This document shows, in pieces, positions 1-6,241 of a DNA stretch of 6,241 nt. Within the stretch, counting starts at the first letter, position 1. Every line of letters begins with the position of its first letter. The notes below the pieces were generated by a model. The model was given only the letters and a program-made list of their open reading frames with translations, made no database searches and had not been told where the DNA came from. The position numbers and the translations under genes were made by a program. Location of the stretch: assembly GCA_030637775.1 (NCBI GenBank), contig DAOWFY010000168.1, forward strand, positions 1-6,241. Reading direction: 5' to 3'. Origin of the DNA: DAOVGU01 sp030637775 [NCBI: bacterium]. GTDB lineage: Bacteria > Ratteibacteria > UBA8468.

Positions 1-761
1 CACGGGAAGCAAAAGGAGAAATTATCCTTTTCACCGATGCCGACTGTGTCGCTGATGCCGACTGGATAAAGGAGATGGTAAGACCATTTGCCAATCCCGA
101 GGTTATTGGTGTAAAAGGAGCATACAAAAACAGAGAGGAACGGCTAATCGCTCGTCTGGCTCAGGTAGAATTCGAAGAAAGATACCGACTCTTAGAAAAG
201 AATAGAGAGGGGATAGATATGGTTGATACTTACTCTGGAGGTTTTCGACGAGACATCTTCCTTAAGATGGGAGGTTTTGATACCTCCTTTTCGGTAGCGA
301 ATAATGAAGACACAGAATTTTCTTATCGGCTTTTTTTTCAGAATTATAAGTTAGTCTTTAATCGCAGAGCGATTGTCTACCATTTAGGTCATCCCAAAAC
401 CCTCATTCAGTATTTAAGATTAAAATTTGGTCGGGGTTACTGGAGGATGGTTGTTTATAAACGTTTTCCCAAAAAAATGGGTAAGGATTCCTATACTCCG
501 CAAATAATGAAATTGCAGGTACTGCTCTTTTATCTTTTTATCTTAAGCGGCTTCTCAATAACAATTGTTCCGGCAGCAGGTTATTTTCTGCTTTTTACGG
601 CGGTGCTCTTCTTGACCAGCACAATTCCATTTTTTCTTCTATCCCTTAAAGAAGGACTGTTGCTGGGACTGGCCTCACCCCTATTTCTAACAGCAAGAGC
701 CGCTTCCTTGGGGGCAGGGGCAATTATCGGTCTATTTCATCGCCGGAGAAAGATTTTATGA
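1..761 (+). CDS. Family 2 glycosyltransferase with C-terminal membrane region (5' partial)
   Basis: This is the 3' part of a glycosyltransferase that would transfer a sugar from a nucleotide-sugar donor at the inner face of the cytoplasmic membrane. The reading frame is open from base 3, upstream of the first in-frame ATG at 75. Those upstream codons give the GT-A metal-binding signature (ILFTDADC, visible residues 8-15), so the true start lies outside the window and ATG 75 is internal. Further on come SGGF (78-81), the acceptor-side acidic pair in NNEDTEF (100-106), and a YHLGHP segment, all in family-2 order. From about residue 170 to the end are two to three hydrophobic stretches (roughly 170-192, 194-213 and 217-244) and then a basic tail, HRRRK. 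The TGA stop overlaps the start of the next gene. What is seen supports the family firmly. The donor and acceptor sugars are unknown. Its neighbour suggests capsule, exopolysaccharide or O-antigen synthesis. Confidence 0.9.
   Translation, partial: REAKGEIILFTDADCVADADWIKEMVRPFANPEVIGVKGAYKNREERLIARLAQVEFEERYRLLEKNREGIDMVDTYSGGFRRDIFLKMGGFDTSFSVANNEDTEFSYRLFFQNYKLVFNRRAIVYHLGHPKTLIQYLRLKFGRGYWRMVVYKRFPKKMGKDSYTPQIMKLQVLLFYLFILSGFSITIVPAAGYFLLFTAVLFLTSTIPFFLLSLKEGLLLGLASPLFLTARAASLGAGAIIGLFHRRRKIL
745..752 (+). promoter_or_regulatory. Shine-Dalgarno site of the sugar transferase
   Basis: GGAGAAAG lies inside the last codons of the glycosyltransferase, with GGAG ending 9 bases before the ATG at 758. 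It supports that start and shows that this genome uses canonical ribosome binding sites, in contrast to the ligase gene at 3926. Confidence 0.7.
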
Positions 762-1792
762 ATCGAAAACAGAGCTTTTTTTCATGGAGAGCAACTCCGA
801 AATTACAAACTGTATGCCAAATAGCTGTGGATTATATTTTAGTCTTTTTTATTTTCTCTGCTGCTATTAAATTCTCTTCCGCCCTGCATTTAAACAGTCT
901 ATCTGCTTTAACATTGGTCATCTTCTGGTTGGTTGGTCTTTATAAAAAGCAGAGAAGCATTATGAATATATTGGAAATGCAAAAGCTCTGCCGGGGAGTC
1001 CTTTTTGTTTTCTTTATTTTAATGCTATCTTCCCTTCTAAAATTTGATTTCCTCAAACCTCTTTCGGTTGTTAAGACCTGTATTAGCATTTTTCTCGTCA
1101 TTGGTATGGAGCGCTTCCTATTTTTTAAACTGGAGCAGTATTTTCTTTTAAGAGGGGGGAAAAAGAAGATGACTATTTATGGAAACTTGGCTTCCTATTC
1201 TTCTCCTCACGGTCACCAGAACTTCTTTACCAAAGCACTTAAGAGAATAGCCGACATTGTCTTCTCCGCACTGCTTTTAGTTATTTCTTCACCGTTATTC
1301 ATAATTTTGGCTATTTTGATCAAAAGAGATTCTCCGGGAGCTGTTTTTTTCAGGCAGGAAAGAGTGGGCAAGAACGGAAGGCTCTTTTCTATGTTTAAGT
1401 TCAGGACGATGTATGCCGAGGCGAATAAGTATGATTATCATCCCCGAGGGAGAGATGACGCAAGGATAACGAAGATCGGAAGAATGCTCAGAAAAACAAG
1501 TCTTGATGAACTTCCTCAATTGATGAATGTTATTACCGGTGAGATGAGTTTGGTTGGACCCAGACCGGAGATGCCCTTTATCGTTAAGGAATACAGCCAG
1601 ATACAAAAACAAAGGCTAACTGTGAAACCAGGCCTTACCGGACTCTGGCAGATAAGCGCAGATAGAAGCAAACCCATCCATGAAAATATGGAATATGACC
1701 TTTATTACGTAAACAACCACTCTCCTCTGCTCGATTTAGCTATTATTCTGAGAACAGTGATTTCGGTGATTAGGGGAATCGGCGCCCACTAA
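758..1792 (+). CDS. Polyprenyl-phosphate sugar-1-phosphate transferase (WbaP/PglC family), short form
   Basis: This 344-residue membrane enzyme is expected to transfer a sugar-1-phosphate from a UDP-sugar to undecaprenyl phosphate, starting a repeat unit of a surface glycan. The N-terminus has about four hydrophobic segments (roughly 21-40, 47-62, 78-95, 103-123). The catalytic domain begins near 160 with a re-entrant-type hydrophobic helix (164-188). It contains QERVGKNG (200-207), FKFRTM (213-218), the Asp-Glu catalytic pair in DELPQL (D250/E251), [11 protein letters not shown] (261-271), PGLTGLWQ (291-298) and a YDLYY segment (313-317). In PglC the aspartate of this pair carries the phosphosugar. 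The usual long WbaP-like proteins have a Rossmann-like domain between the membrane and catalytic parts. Here only about 35-40 residues remain, including a possible first strand (KKKMTIYGN, 135-143). ATGA overlap with the upstream gene indicates translational coupling. The last 23 bp overlap cysN on the other strand. Family is certain; sugar specificity is not. Confidence 0.93.
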   Translation: MNRKQSFFSWRATPKLQTVCQIAVDYILVFFIFSAAIKFSSALHLNSLSALTLVIFWLVGLYKKQRSIMNILEMQKLCRGVLFVFFILMLSSLLKFDFLKPLSVVKTCISIFLVIGMERFLFFKLEQYFLLRGGKKKMTIYGNLASYSSPHGHQNFFTKALKRIADIVFSALLLVISSPLFIILAILIKRDSPGAVFFRQERVGKNGRLFSMFKFRTMYAEANKYDYHPRGRDDARITKIGRMLRKTSLDELPQLMNVITGEMSLVGPRPEMPFIVKEYSQIQKQRLTVKPGLTGLWQISADRSKPIHENMEYDLYYVNNHSPLLDLAIILRTVISVIRGIGAH

Positions 1793-3026
1793 TTATGGTA
1801 GTTATAATACCGCCGGCACAAATATTATTCCCTTTTACCAAAACAAACCTTCCCAATTCGGCCAGATCATTAAACGTTTTAACAGCAATTGGCCTTTTAG
1901 TTTTAATCATAACCTCCCCCACTTCAAGATTTCTCAATATGCCGGCATCCTTTTCAATTACCTGAAGGGAGGACGAATTAATCCTCTTTTTAATTTCGGT
2001 AACTCGACAACTAATTTCCTGTGTAGTGCATCTTAAAGTGATCCTTTCTTTCTTGCCAAAATCCTCTTTTAGCATCCAGAAGAGATTGGCTCCAAACGTA
2101 TCGGTTAAGAAAGGCTCTTTACCCGGTTCGCAGAGGACATCTCCCCGATCTAAAAATACCGGTTCCTGGGTTGTAATTCCAATGCTTTCGCCGCTATCGC
2201 CTCTATCGATATTTTCTTCACAGAATTTTTCAATAGATTTAACTCTTGTCATTTGGCCACTCGGCAAAATCTTAATCTCCTGACCTTGCCTGATACTACC
2301 GGCCTCAATCCTTCCTACCGTTATTCTTTTGCCGTTGATCCTGTAGACATCCTGCACCGGAAATATTAAGGGTTTGTTCTCTGCAGGCAATCTATTCTTC
2401 AAAGAGTCAAGGCTTTCCAATACGGTTGGTCCTTTATGCCAGGGGATATTTTTCGATTTTCCGGCTACATTATCACCTTTCGTTGCCGAAATCGGTATAT
2501 AAAAATATGGTGTAATATCTATTGTACGAAGAAATTTTTCCACCTCTTGTTTAACCCTACGGAATCTCTTCTCGCTAAAATTTACTAAATCCATTTTATT
2601 TAGAATAACAACTACCTGATAAAGACCCAGCATCGCCAATATATAGGCATGGCGCTTTGTCTGTTCGGCAACTCCCTGATTGACATCAACAATTAGAAGA
2701 CCGGCTTCGGCTTGCGAAGCCCCGGTGATCATATTCTTGACAAACTCTATATGGCCGGGGGCATCGATTATTACATATTCCCTTTTGGGGCTTTTAAAGA
2801 AGGTCTGGGTTGTATCGATGGTTACCCCCTGCTCCCTTTCTTCTTGTAGGTGGTCCATCAAGAAAGCAAATTCAAGCTTTCTTCCCACTCCTTTTGAGGC
2901 TTTCTCTACCTCCTCTATTTTATCCGGAGGCAGAGAATCGGTATCAAAAAGAAGCCTCCCGATAAGGGTTGACTTACCATGGTCAACATGGCCGACGATG
3001 ACAAATTTCAGAGATTCCTTTTCCAT
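1770..3026 (-). CDS. cysN: Sulfate adenylyltransferase subunit 1 (CysN), EF1A-like GTPase
   Basis: This is the regulatory GTPase subunit of ATP sulfurylase, which couples GTP hydrolysis to APS formation by CysD. All GTPase motifs are present: GHVDHGKST (12-20), the switch I region EQGVTID (65-71), DAPGH (88-92), NKMD (143-146) and SATKGDN (180-186). Two beta-barrel domains follow (about 218-300 and 305-410), ending in [10 protein letters not shown]...AGGII, which is typical of CysN. At 418 residues it is shorter than E. coli CysN (about 475) and has no fused CysC kinase. DAPGH and [10 protein letters not shown] read like elongation factor 1A, where E. coli CysN has DTPGH and RNMATGAS. The assignment rests on the adjacent cysD, only 8 bp upstream. 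Its ribosome binding site is weak (AAAG), so translation may depend on cysD. Its stop codon lies inside the convergent sugar transferase gene, and no terminator is evident. Confidence 0.9.
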   Translation of the reverse strand: MEKESLKFVIVGHVDHGKSTLIGRLLFDTDSLPPDKIEEVEKASKGVGRKLEFAFLMDHLQEEREQGVTIDTTQTFFKSPKREYVIIDAPGHIEFVKNMITGASQAEAGLLIVDVNQGVAEQTKRHAYILAMLGLYQVVVILNKMDLVNFSEKRFRRVKQEVEKFLRTIDITPYFYIPISATKGDNVAGKSKNIPWHKGPTVLESLDSLKNRLPAENKPLIFPVQDVYRINGKRITVGRIEAGSIRQGQEIKILPSGQMTRVKSIEKFCEENIDRGDSGESIGITTQEPVFLDRGDVLCEPGKEPFLTDTFGANLFWMLKEDFGKKERITLRCTTQEISCRVTEIKKRINSSSLQVIEKDAGILRNLEVGEVMIKTKRPIAVKTFNDLAELGRFVLVKGNNICAGGIITTIISGRRFP

Positions 3027-3034
3027 ATCTTTAA

Positions 3035-3835
3035 TTACATATATCCCAGTGCCCTCAATTTCTGCATCATATAGGCAGATTCTTTATCCTGGGCGCGGCC
3101 ACTTCTTTCCGAGACCTTAGATATTTTTAACTCCTCAACTATTTTATCGATGGTGTCGGCATCTGAATCCACCGGATTACAGCAGGTTTCACATCCGATA
3201 CTGCGGTATCTTTTGCCATTTTTAGCAAAATACAAAGATACAATGGGGATATTTTCTCTTTTTATGTATTGCCATACATTTAACTCTGTCCATCCTAATA
3301 AAGGGTGAATACGTAGGTGCTCTTCATCCTTTGCTTTGGTCTTGTACTGATCCCAGAGTTCTGGTGGCTGATTTTTGTAGTCCCACTCAAAATCTTCATC
3401 CCTTGGAGAAAAGATTCTCTCTTTAGCTCTGATGCCATGTTCATCCCTTCTGATGGCAAGGTATAAGGCTCGGAAACCATATTTTGCAATGGCCTTCTTA
3501 AGGTTATTTGTTTTTAATTCTGTGCAACATTTAAACCTACCTTTCTCTGGGCTCATTCCCTTATTCATTGCCTCTTTGTTTTTGGCGACAATTAGATTAA
3601 GGTTCCATTCCTTGGCATATTTGCCCCTGAACTCATATATCTCCTTAAATTTATATCCGGTATCCAGATGCATAATCGGAAAAGGGATTTTGCCATAAAA
3701 TGCCTTCCTGATAAGCCAGAGAGCCGTTGTACTATCCTTACCGATCGACCAGAGCATCGCGACATTTTTAAATTGCCGATATGCCTCTCTGATTATAAAA
3801 ATGGTTTGATTCTCCAATTTTGTAATATGGTCCAT
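3035..3835 (-). CDS. cysD: Sulfate adenylyltransferase subunit 2 (CysD) with APS-reductase-like cysteines
   Basis: This is the catalytic ATP-pyrophosphatase (PAPS reductase/ATP sulfurylase superfamily) subunit, which makes APS from ATP and sulfate. The PP-loop SIGKDS is at 30-35, HLDTGYKF at 56-63, RRDE at 129-132, RAKERIFS at 136-143, [10 protein letters not shown] at 182-191 and SERSGR at 242-247. The order and the ERSGR...RALGYM tail match CysD rather than CysH. Residue 1 ([10 protein letters not shown]) corresponds to the E. coli CysD start, which supports ATG 3835. At 266 residues it lacks the roughly 30-residue stretch that E. coli CysD (about 302) has before its RTLGC motif. The only five cysteines are C103, C104, C215, C218 and C219, in the CC...CxxC arrangement that binds a 4Fe-4S cluster in APS reductases. 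There is no C-terminal catalytic cysteine, so reductase activity is unlikely. It is first gene of a cysDN pair, transcribed leftward from the divergent spacer. Confidence 0.9.
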   Translation of the reverse strand: MDHITKLENQTIFIIREAYRQFKNVAMLWSIGKDSTTALWLIRKAFYGKIPFPIMHLDTGYKFKEIYEFRGKYAKEWNLNLIVAKNKEAMNKGMSPEKGRFKCCTELKTNNLKKAIAKYGFRALYLAIRRDEHGIRAKERIFSPRDEDFEWDYKNQPPELWDQYKTKAKDEEHLRIHPLLGWTELNVWQYIKRENIPIVSLYFAKNGKRYRSIGCETCCNPVDSDADTIDKIVEELKISKVSERSGRAQDKESAYMMQKLRALGYM

Positions 3836-3846
3836 TTCTTATTTTA

Positions 3847-3852
3847 ATTATA
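3847..3852 (-). promoter_or_regulatory. Candidate -10 element for cysD
   Basis: Read on the - strand this is TATAAT, 11 bases upstream of the cysD ATG. It is followed by the same TTAAAA as the rightward -10 element. There is no good -35 at 16-18 bases; TTGTTT at 14 bases is the nearest. Transcription from it would begin only about 5 bases before the start codon, giving a nearly leaderless message, so this call is tentative. Confidence 0.35.
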
Positions 3853-3878
3853 TCACAAAAAATGAAAAACAATAAAGG

Positions 3879-3907
3879 TTGCAATTACTTTAGAAAAAAA
3901 GTATAAT
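3879..3907 (+). promoter_or_regulatory. Sigma70-like promoter for the acyl ligase gene
   Basis: TTGCAA at 3879-3884 and a perfect TATAAT at 3902-3907 are separated by exactly 17 bases. Transcription would be expected to begin near 3913-3915, giving a leader of only about 12 bases before the ATG at 3926. Promoter-like hexamers arise easily in AT-rich DNA, but this spacing and position at the head of a divergent gene are convincing. Confidence 0.65.
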
Positions 3908-3927
3908 TAAAAATTATTAAAAATTAT
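3908..3927 (+). repeat. Perfect 10-bp tandem repeat before the ligase start codon
   Basis: TAAAAATTAT is present twice head to tail (3908-3917 and 3918-3927). The second copy runs into the first two bases of the ATG at 3926. It fills the whole stretch between the -10 hexamer and the start codon, where a Shine-Dalgarno sequence would normally lie, and contains no purine-rich GGAG-like core. Confidence 0.75.
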
Positions 3928-5431
3928 GGAAAGTTTACCGGTGACCCTTAATGAAATATTGAAGAGGCAGGCAGATACCTCTCCCCAGAAGCTCGCCATC
4001 ATCTATAAGGAGAGAAAAATTAGCTATCGAGAATTGGATGAAATTACTAACAGATTGGCTAATAGTTTAGTTGGCCTTGGCATCAGGAAGGGTGACCGAG
4101 TGGGGATAATGCTGCCCAGGATTCCGGAGTTGGTTATTGCTTACTTGGGTCTGAGCAAGTGTGGCGCCATAAGCTTTCCATTAAGTAATGAAATTTCGTC
4201 GGCAGAAATAGAAAACATCCTATCTGAGACTCAGCCTTTCGCCTTAATTGTACACAGCACATTTCTGAGGCTGGTCAGAAATTTCGCTGCAGGAAATTAT
4301 CTGATTGTTCTTGGTGGGAAAGCGAAAAAAGGCAACTATTACTTTGAGGAACTGCTGAAAGAAGGAAAGAGCCAAGCCCCTTTAGTCTCGGTCTCTCCCG
4401 AGGATACCTTCTACCTTAATTATACTTCCGGTATAACCGGGAGTCCTAAAGGAGCAATCACCACACATTCTAACATTTTTTATAATACGCTTGCTTCCGT
4501 GGATGCGTTGGGGCTGAGAGAGGATGACATTCATCTATGCATGTTTGCTTCCTATAGTCATCCTCACGAAATCTTTGCCCGAGCATTCTACTTAGGAGGA
4601 ATCATTGTTCTCGCAGACAGCATTTATCCCAAGTCCCTCGCCCGGGAAATCTTACGTAATCGTGTGACCGTCATGATGGCTCTACCACCCTTTTATGAGA
4701 TGTTACTGGAGGCCGCCGAGATCAGGCCATTTGATCTTAGCTCTTTGAGAATAGCTGAAAGTGGAGGGATGCATACCCAAGAGGATTTGAAGCAACGGTT
4801 TAGGAGAAAGTTCGGTATTCCTATCCTTGCCGTCTGGGGTAGTACGGAAACAACCGGAATTGCCATCGCCAATTCTCCCAACAATAAACAAAAGGAAAAT
4901 TCGGTGGGTAAGGTCTGTAAACATTATCGGGTGAAGGTTCTCGATGAAGACAGAAAGGAAGTGCCTACCGGAAAGGTGGGAGAACTTGTTTTTGAGGGAC
5001 CGGCTATTGTCAGTGGCTATTATCAAAAGCCTGAGGAGGTTAAACAACTACTTCCTGATGGGTGCTACTTTAGCGGTGATATTGGAAGAAGGGATGAAGA
5101 AGGCTATTTTTTCCTTCGGGGCAGGAAATCAGGAATGCTGAAGGTAGGAGGCTGGAAGGTCTATCCCTTAGAAGTAGAAGTTGTTTTAAATTCCCATCCT
5201 CACATCCAGGAGGCGGTGGTAGTAGGGTTGAAAGATAGGAAGAGGGGTGAGGTTCCTAAAACCCTTATAGTTTTAAAGCCGGGAAGGAATTTAACTATAA
5301 GAGCGATAATCGATTACTGTAGAAAACGTTTGGCTCGTTATAAAGTTCCGAAGGCAATAGAATTTGCCGATGCTCTCCCTAAATTAGCCAGTGGAAAGAT
5401 CGATCGGAAAGCTCTTGATGATGTCTCTTAA
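3926..5431 (+). CDS. Class I adenylate-forming enzyme (acyl-CoA synthetase/AMP-dependent ligase)
   Basis: This 501-residue soluble enzyme is expected to activate a carboxylic acid with ATP to an acyl adenylate and then pass it to CoA or a carrier protein. The core motifs are in order: P-loop YTSGITGSPKG (166-176), WGSTETTG (304-311), FSGDIG (382-387), the hinge region GRKSGMLKVGGWKVYP (399-414), and PKLASGKIDR (485-494) with the catalytic lysine K491. The length is normal for the family and both the large N-terminal and small C-terminal domains are complete. Two positions differ from the usual consensus: Ile170 in the normally SGTTG loop, and Gly403 where Asp or Glu is common. The start at 3926 places LNEILKRQADTSPQKLAI where family members usually begin, but no Shine-Dalgarno precedes it. 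It shares its last 11-14 bp with a dehydrogenase gene, so both probably serve one pathway. The acid substrate cannot be read from sequence. Confidence 0.92.
   Translation: MESLPVTLNEILKRQADTSPQKLAIIYKERKISYRELDEITNRLANSLVGLGIRKGDRVGIMLPRIPELVIAYLGLSKCGAISFPLSNEISSAEIENILSETQPFALIVHSTFLRLVRNFAAGNYLIVLGGKAKKGNYYFEELLKEGKSQAPLVSVSPEDTFYLNYTSGITGSPKGAITTHSNIFYNTLASVDALGLREDDIHLCMFASYSHPHEIFARAFYLGGIIVLADSIYPKSLAREILRNRVTVMMALPPFYEMLLEAAEIRPFDLSSLRIAESGGMHTQEDLKQRFRRKFGIPILAVWGSTETTGIAIANSPNNKQKENSVGKVCKHYRVKVLDEDRKEVPTGKVGELVFEGPAIVSGYYQKPEEVKQLLPDGCYFSGDIGRRDEEGYFFLRGRKSGMLKVGGWKVYPLEVEVVLNSHPHIQEAVVVGLKDRKRGEVPKTLIVLKPGRNLTIRAIIDYCRKRLARYKVPKAIEFADALPKLASGKIDRKALDDVS
5406..5411 (+). promoter_or_regulatory. 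Shine-Dalgarno site of the dehydrogenase
   Basis: GGAAAG inside the end of the ligase gene lies 6 bases before ATG 5418 and 9 bases before ATG 5421. It supports a start at one of these two adjacent codons but does not choose between them. Confidence 0.55.
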
Positions 5432-6241
5432 AAGCAAAGCATTGTTGGTAAAGGCAGTGGATGACCCAATACCGGGAATCCCTCGTCCCGGTCCCTATCA
5501 ACGCTATCGCTATCCTCGATTAGAAATTGTGACCCGGAGGATGAAGGTTGTTCAGCCAGGCCATGTAAGATTGAAGGTCATTTTAGCCGGAGTCTGTGGA
5601 ACGGACATCCATCTTTTGGAAAGCAATAAAAGTACGGGCTACGTGAACTGTTCTGCCCCAGCTTCCATTCCCCGAAAAGGACGGATCTTAGGGCATGAAT
5701 GCGTAGGTCAAATTATTGAGGTTGGTGAGGCCGTCACTGGGCTGCAGCCGGGAGATATCGTGGCTTGCGAAAGTATCATCAGTTGTGGCGTCTGTATCCC
5801 ATGCCGACAGGGCGCCTTCAACCAATGTTCCCGGGCACGACTTTTAGGAATGGAGGAAGACGGCATCTTTGCCACCTATGCCGATCTTCCACAACGGATC
5901 TGCCATCCGATTGAGGGCCTGGAGCAAAAGCCACAGGGATTGGTACAGGCTGCCTGTCTTGAACCAGCCGCAGTAGCCTATGTTGCCTTTGAGTATGCGC
6001 GGGTGCAGAGCGCTGAACATGTCCTCATCTTTGGCGGGGGGCCCATCGGGCTCTTTTTGGCAATGCTGGCTAAATGCATCTTTGGAAGTTTGTGGGTTGA
6101 ACTCATTGAGCCGTTGAAATTACGAAGAGAACTGGCTAACCGGTGGGCAGACCAGGTCTTCACCCCTCGGCAATTCTGGGCAAGAAAGACCGCCGCCCTG
6201 CCCTACTATGATGCTGTCTTCGAAGCCAGTGGCGAACTTGA
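5418..6241 (+). CDS. Zinc-dependent medium-chain dehydrogenase (3' partial)
   Basis: The frame is open from ATG 5418 to the right edge (274 residues seen, stop outside). It encodes an NAD(P)-dependent dehydrogenase of the alcohol/polyol dehydrogenase superfamily. The catalytic zinc site is C60 (GVCGTDIH), H93/E94 (LGHE) and E182 (LEPA). The structural zinc cysteines are C123, C126, C129 and C137. The Rossmann fold begins with the glycine-rich FGGGPIG (205-211), and an acidic E230 sits at the end of the second strand, which would suit NAD more than NADP. The first catalytic cysteine lies about 20 residues later than usual, and the C60-H93 interval is about 8-10 residues longer than in common members, so this is a distinct subfamily I do not recognise. 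It overlaps the ligase by 14 bp (or 11 bp from ATG 5421), indicating coupled translation. The gene is clearly GC-richer than those to its left. Substrate unknown. Confidence 0.9.
   Translation, partial: MMSLKSKALLVKAVDDPIPGIPRPGPYQRYRYPRLEIVTRRMKVVQPGHVRLKVILAGVCGTDIHLLESNKSTGYVNCSAPASIPRKGRILGHECVGQIIEVGEAVTGLQPGDIVACESIISCGVCIPCRQGAFNQCSRARLLGMEEDGIFATYADLPQRICHPIEGLEQKPQGLVQAACLEPAAVAYVAFEYARVQSAEHVLIFGGGPIGLFLAMLAKCIFGSLWVELIEPLKLRRELANRWADQVFTPRQFWARKTAALPYYDAVFEASGEL

Larger units (their letters stand above)
3842..3912. repeat. 11-bp inverted repeat covering both -10 regions
   Basis: TATAATTAAAA occurs at 3902-3912 on the + strand and at 3842-3852 on the - strand, 49 bp apart, an exact 11-bp inverted repeat. 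Each arm coincides with a -10-like hexamer pointing to its own gene, so the arms may be matched promoter elements rather than an operator. Confidence 0.6.
3836..3925. promoter_or_regulatory. Divergent promoter region between cysD and the acyl ligase gene
   Basis: This 90-bp, very AT-rich spacer is the only substantial non-coding stretch in the window. It must hold the promoters of both the leftward cysDN pair and the rightward ligase-dehydrogenase pair, unless they are read from elsewhere. It contains a good rightward sigma70-like promoter, a leftward -10-like hexamer, an 11-bp inverted repeat formed by the two -10 regions and a 10-bp tandem repeat. I see no GC-rich hairpin, riboswitch-like fold or recognisable operator. 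Confidence 0.7.

Noticed and set aside
36-64. Repeated 11-mer GATGCCGACTG
   Set aside because: Both copies are in frame and encode the DADC and DADW parts of the conserved glycosyltransferase motif, so the repeat is explained by coding.
75-77. ATG as start of the glycosyltransferase
   Set aside because: The same frame is open to the left edge and encodes the TDADC metal-binding motif just before it, so this methionine is internal.
1295-1612. Open frame on the - strand inside the sugar transferase
   Set aside because: It lies wholly opposite conserved catalytic codons and its translation shows no recognisable domain; it is a shadow.
1793-1840. Possible terminator around the GCCGGC near the end of cysN
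   Set aside because: The short palindrome is inside cysN coding sequence, has no T-run after it on either strand and would be a very small hairpin.
1770-3026. CysNC fusion with a C-terminal APS kinase
   Set aside because: The frame ends soon after the CysN barrel domains, leaving no room for a kinase, and no second P-loop is seen.
2680-3120. Open frame on the + strand across the cysN/cysD junction
   Set aside because: It is antisense to two strongly conserved genes and its product has low-complexity, serine-rich composition without a known motif.
3035-3835. Calling this gene APS/PAPS reductase (cysH)
   Set aside because: Despite the CC...CxxC pattern there is no C-terminal catalytic cysteine, and the ERSGR tail and adjacent cysN fit ATP sulfurylase subunit 2.
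4703-5047. Open frame on the - strand inside the ligase
   Set aside because: It is antisense to conserved ligase motifs and has no independent support; the one at 5978-6163 in the dehydrogenase is rejected for the same reason.

Overview
The window (about 6.2 kb, moderate GC, visibly AT-rich on the left and GC-richer at the right edge) looks like part of a bacterial surface-polysaccharide locus. It holds six protein genes packed almost without gaps. No RNA gene, mobile element or CRISPR array is visible. I cannot name the organism from the sequence. The membrane glycosyltransferases, the bacterial-type sigma70-like promoter and the anaerobe-like, cysteine-rich CysD would fit an uncultured bacterium from a low-oxygen habitat, but this is only an impression.

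Left block, + strand (1-1792): the 3' part of a family-2 glycosyltransferase with a C-terminal membrane region overlaps by 4 bp (ATGA) a polyprenyl-phosphate sugar-1-phosphate transferase of the WbaP/PglC type. The second enzyme would start a lipid-linked glycan and the first would extend one.

Middle block, - strand (1770-3835): a cysD-cysN pair encodes the two subunits of ATP sulfurylase, which makes adenosine 5'-phosphosulfate (APS). cysN converges on the sugar transferase, and the two genes overlap tail to tail by 23 bp. The CysD subunit carries the complete cysteine pattern (CC...CxxC) of iron-sulfur APS reductases on an otherwise CysD-like chain. CysN is unusually short and resembles elongation factor 1A. 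No CysC kinase, sulfotransferase or reductase lies in the window, so it cannot be decided here whether the APS is for glycan sulfation or for sulfur assimilation.

Right block, + strand (3926-6241): this block is divergent from cysDN across a 90-bp AT-rich spacer. It encodes a class I adenylate-forming (acyl-CoA synthetase-like) enzyme and, overlapping its end by 11-14 bp, a zinc-dependent medium-chain dehydrogenase that runs off the right edge. The spacer has a strong sigma70-like promoter (TTGCAA-17-TATAAT) facing right and an identical TATAATTAAAA element facing left. The leaders look very short, and no clear Shine-Dalgarno sequence precedes the ligase. The substrates of the ligase/dehydrogenase pair cannot be read from the sequence.
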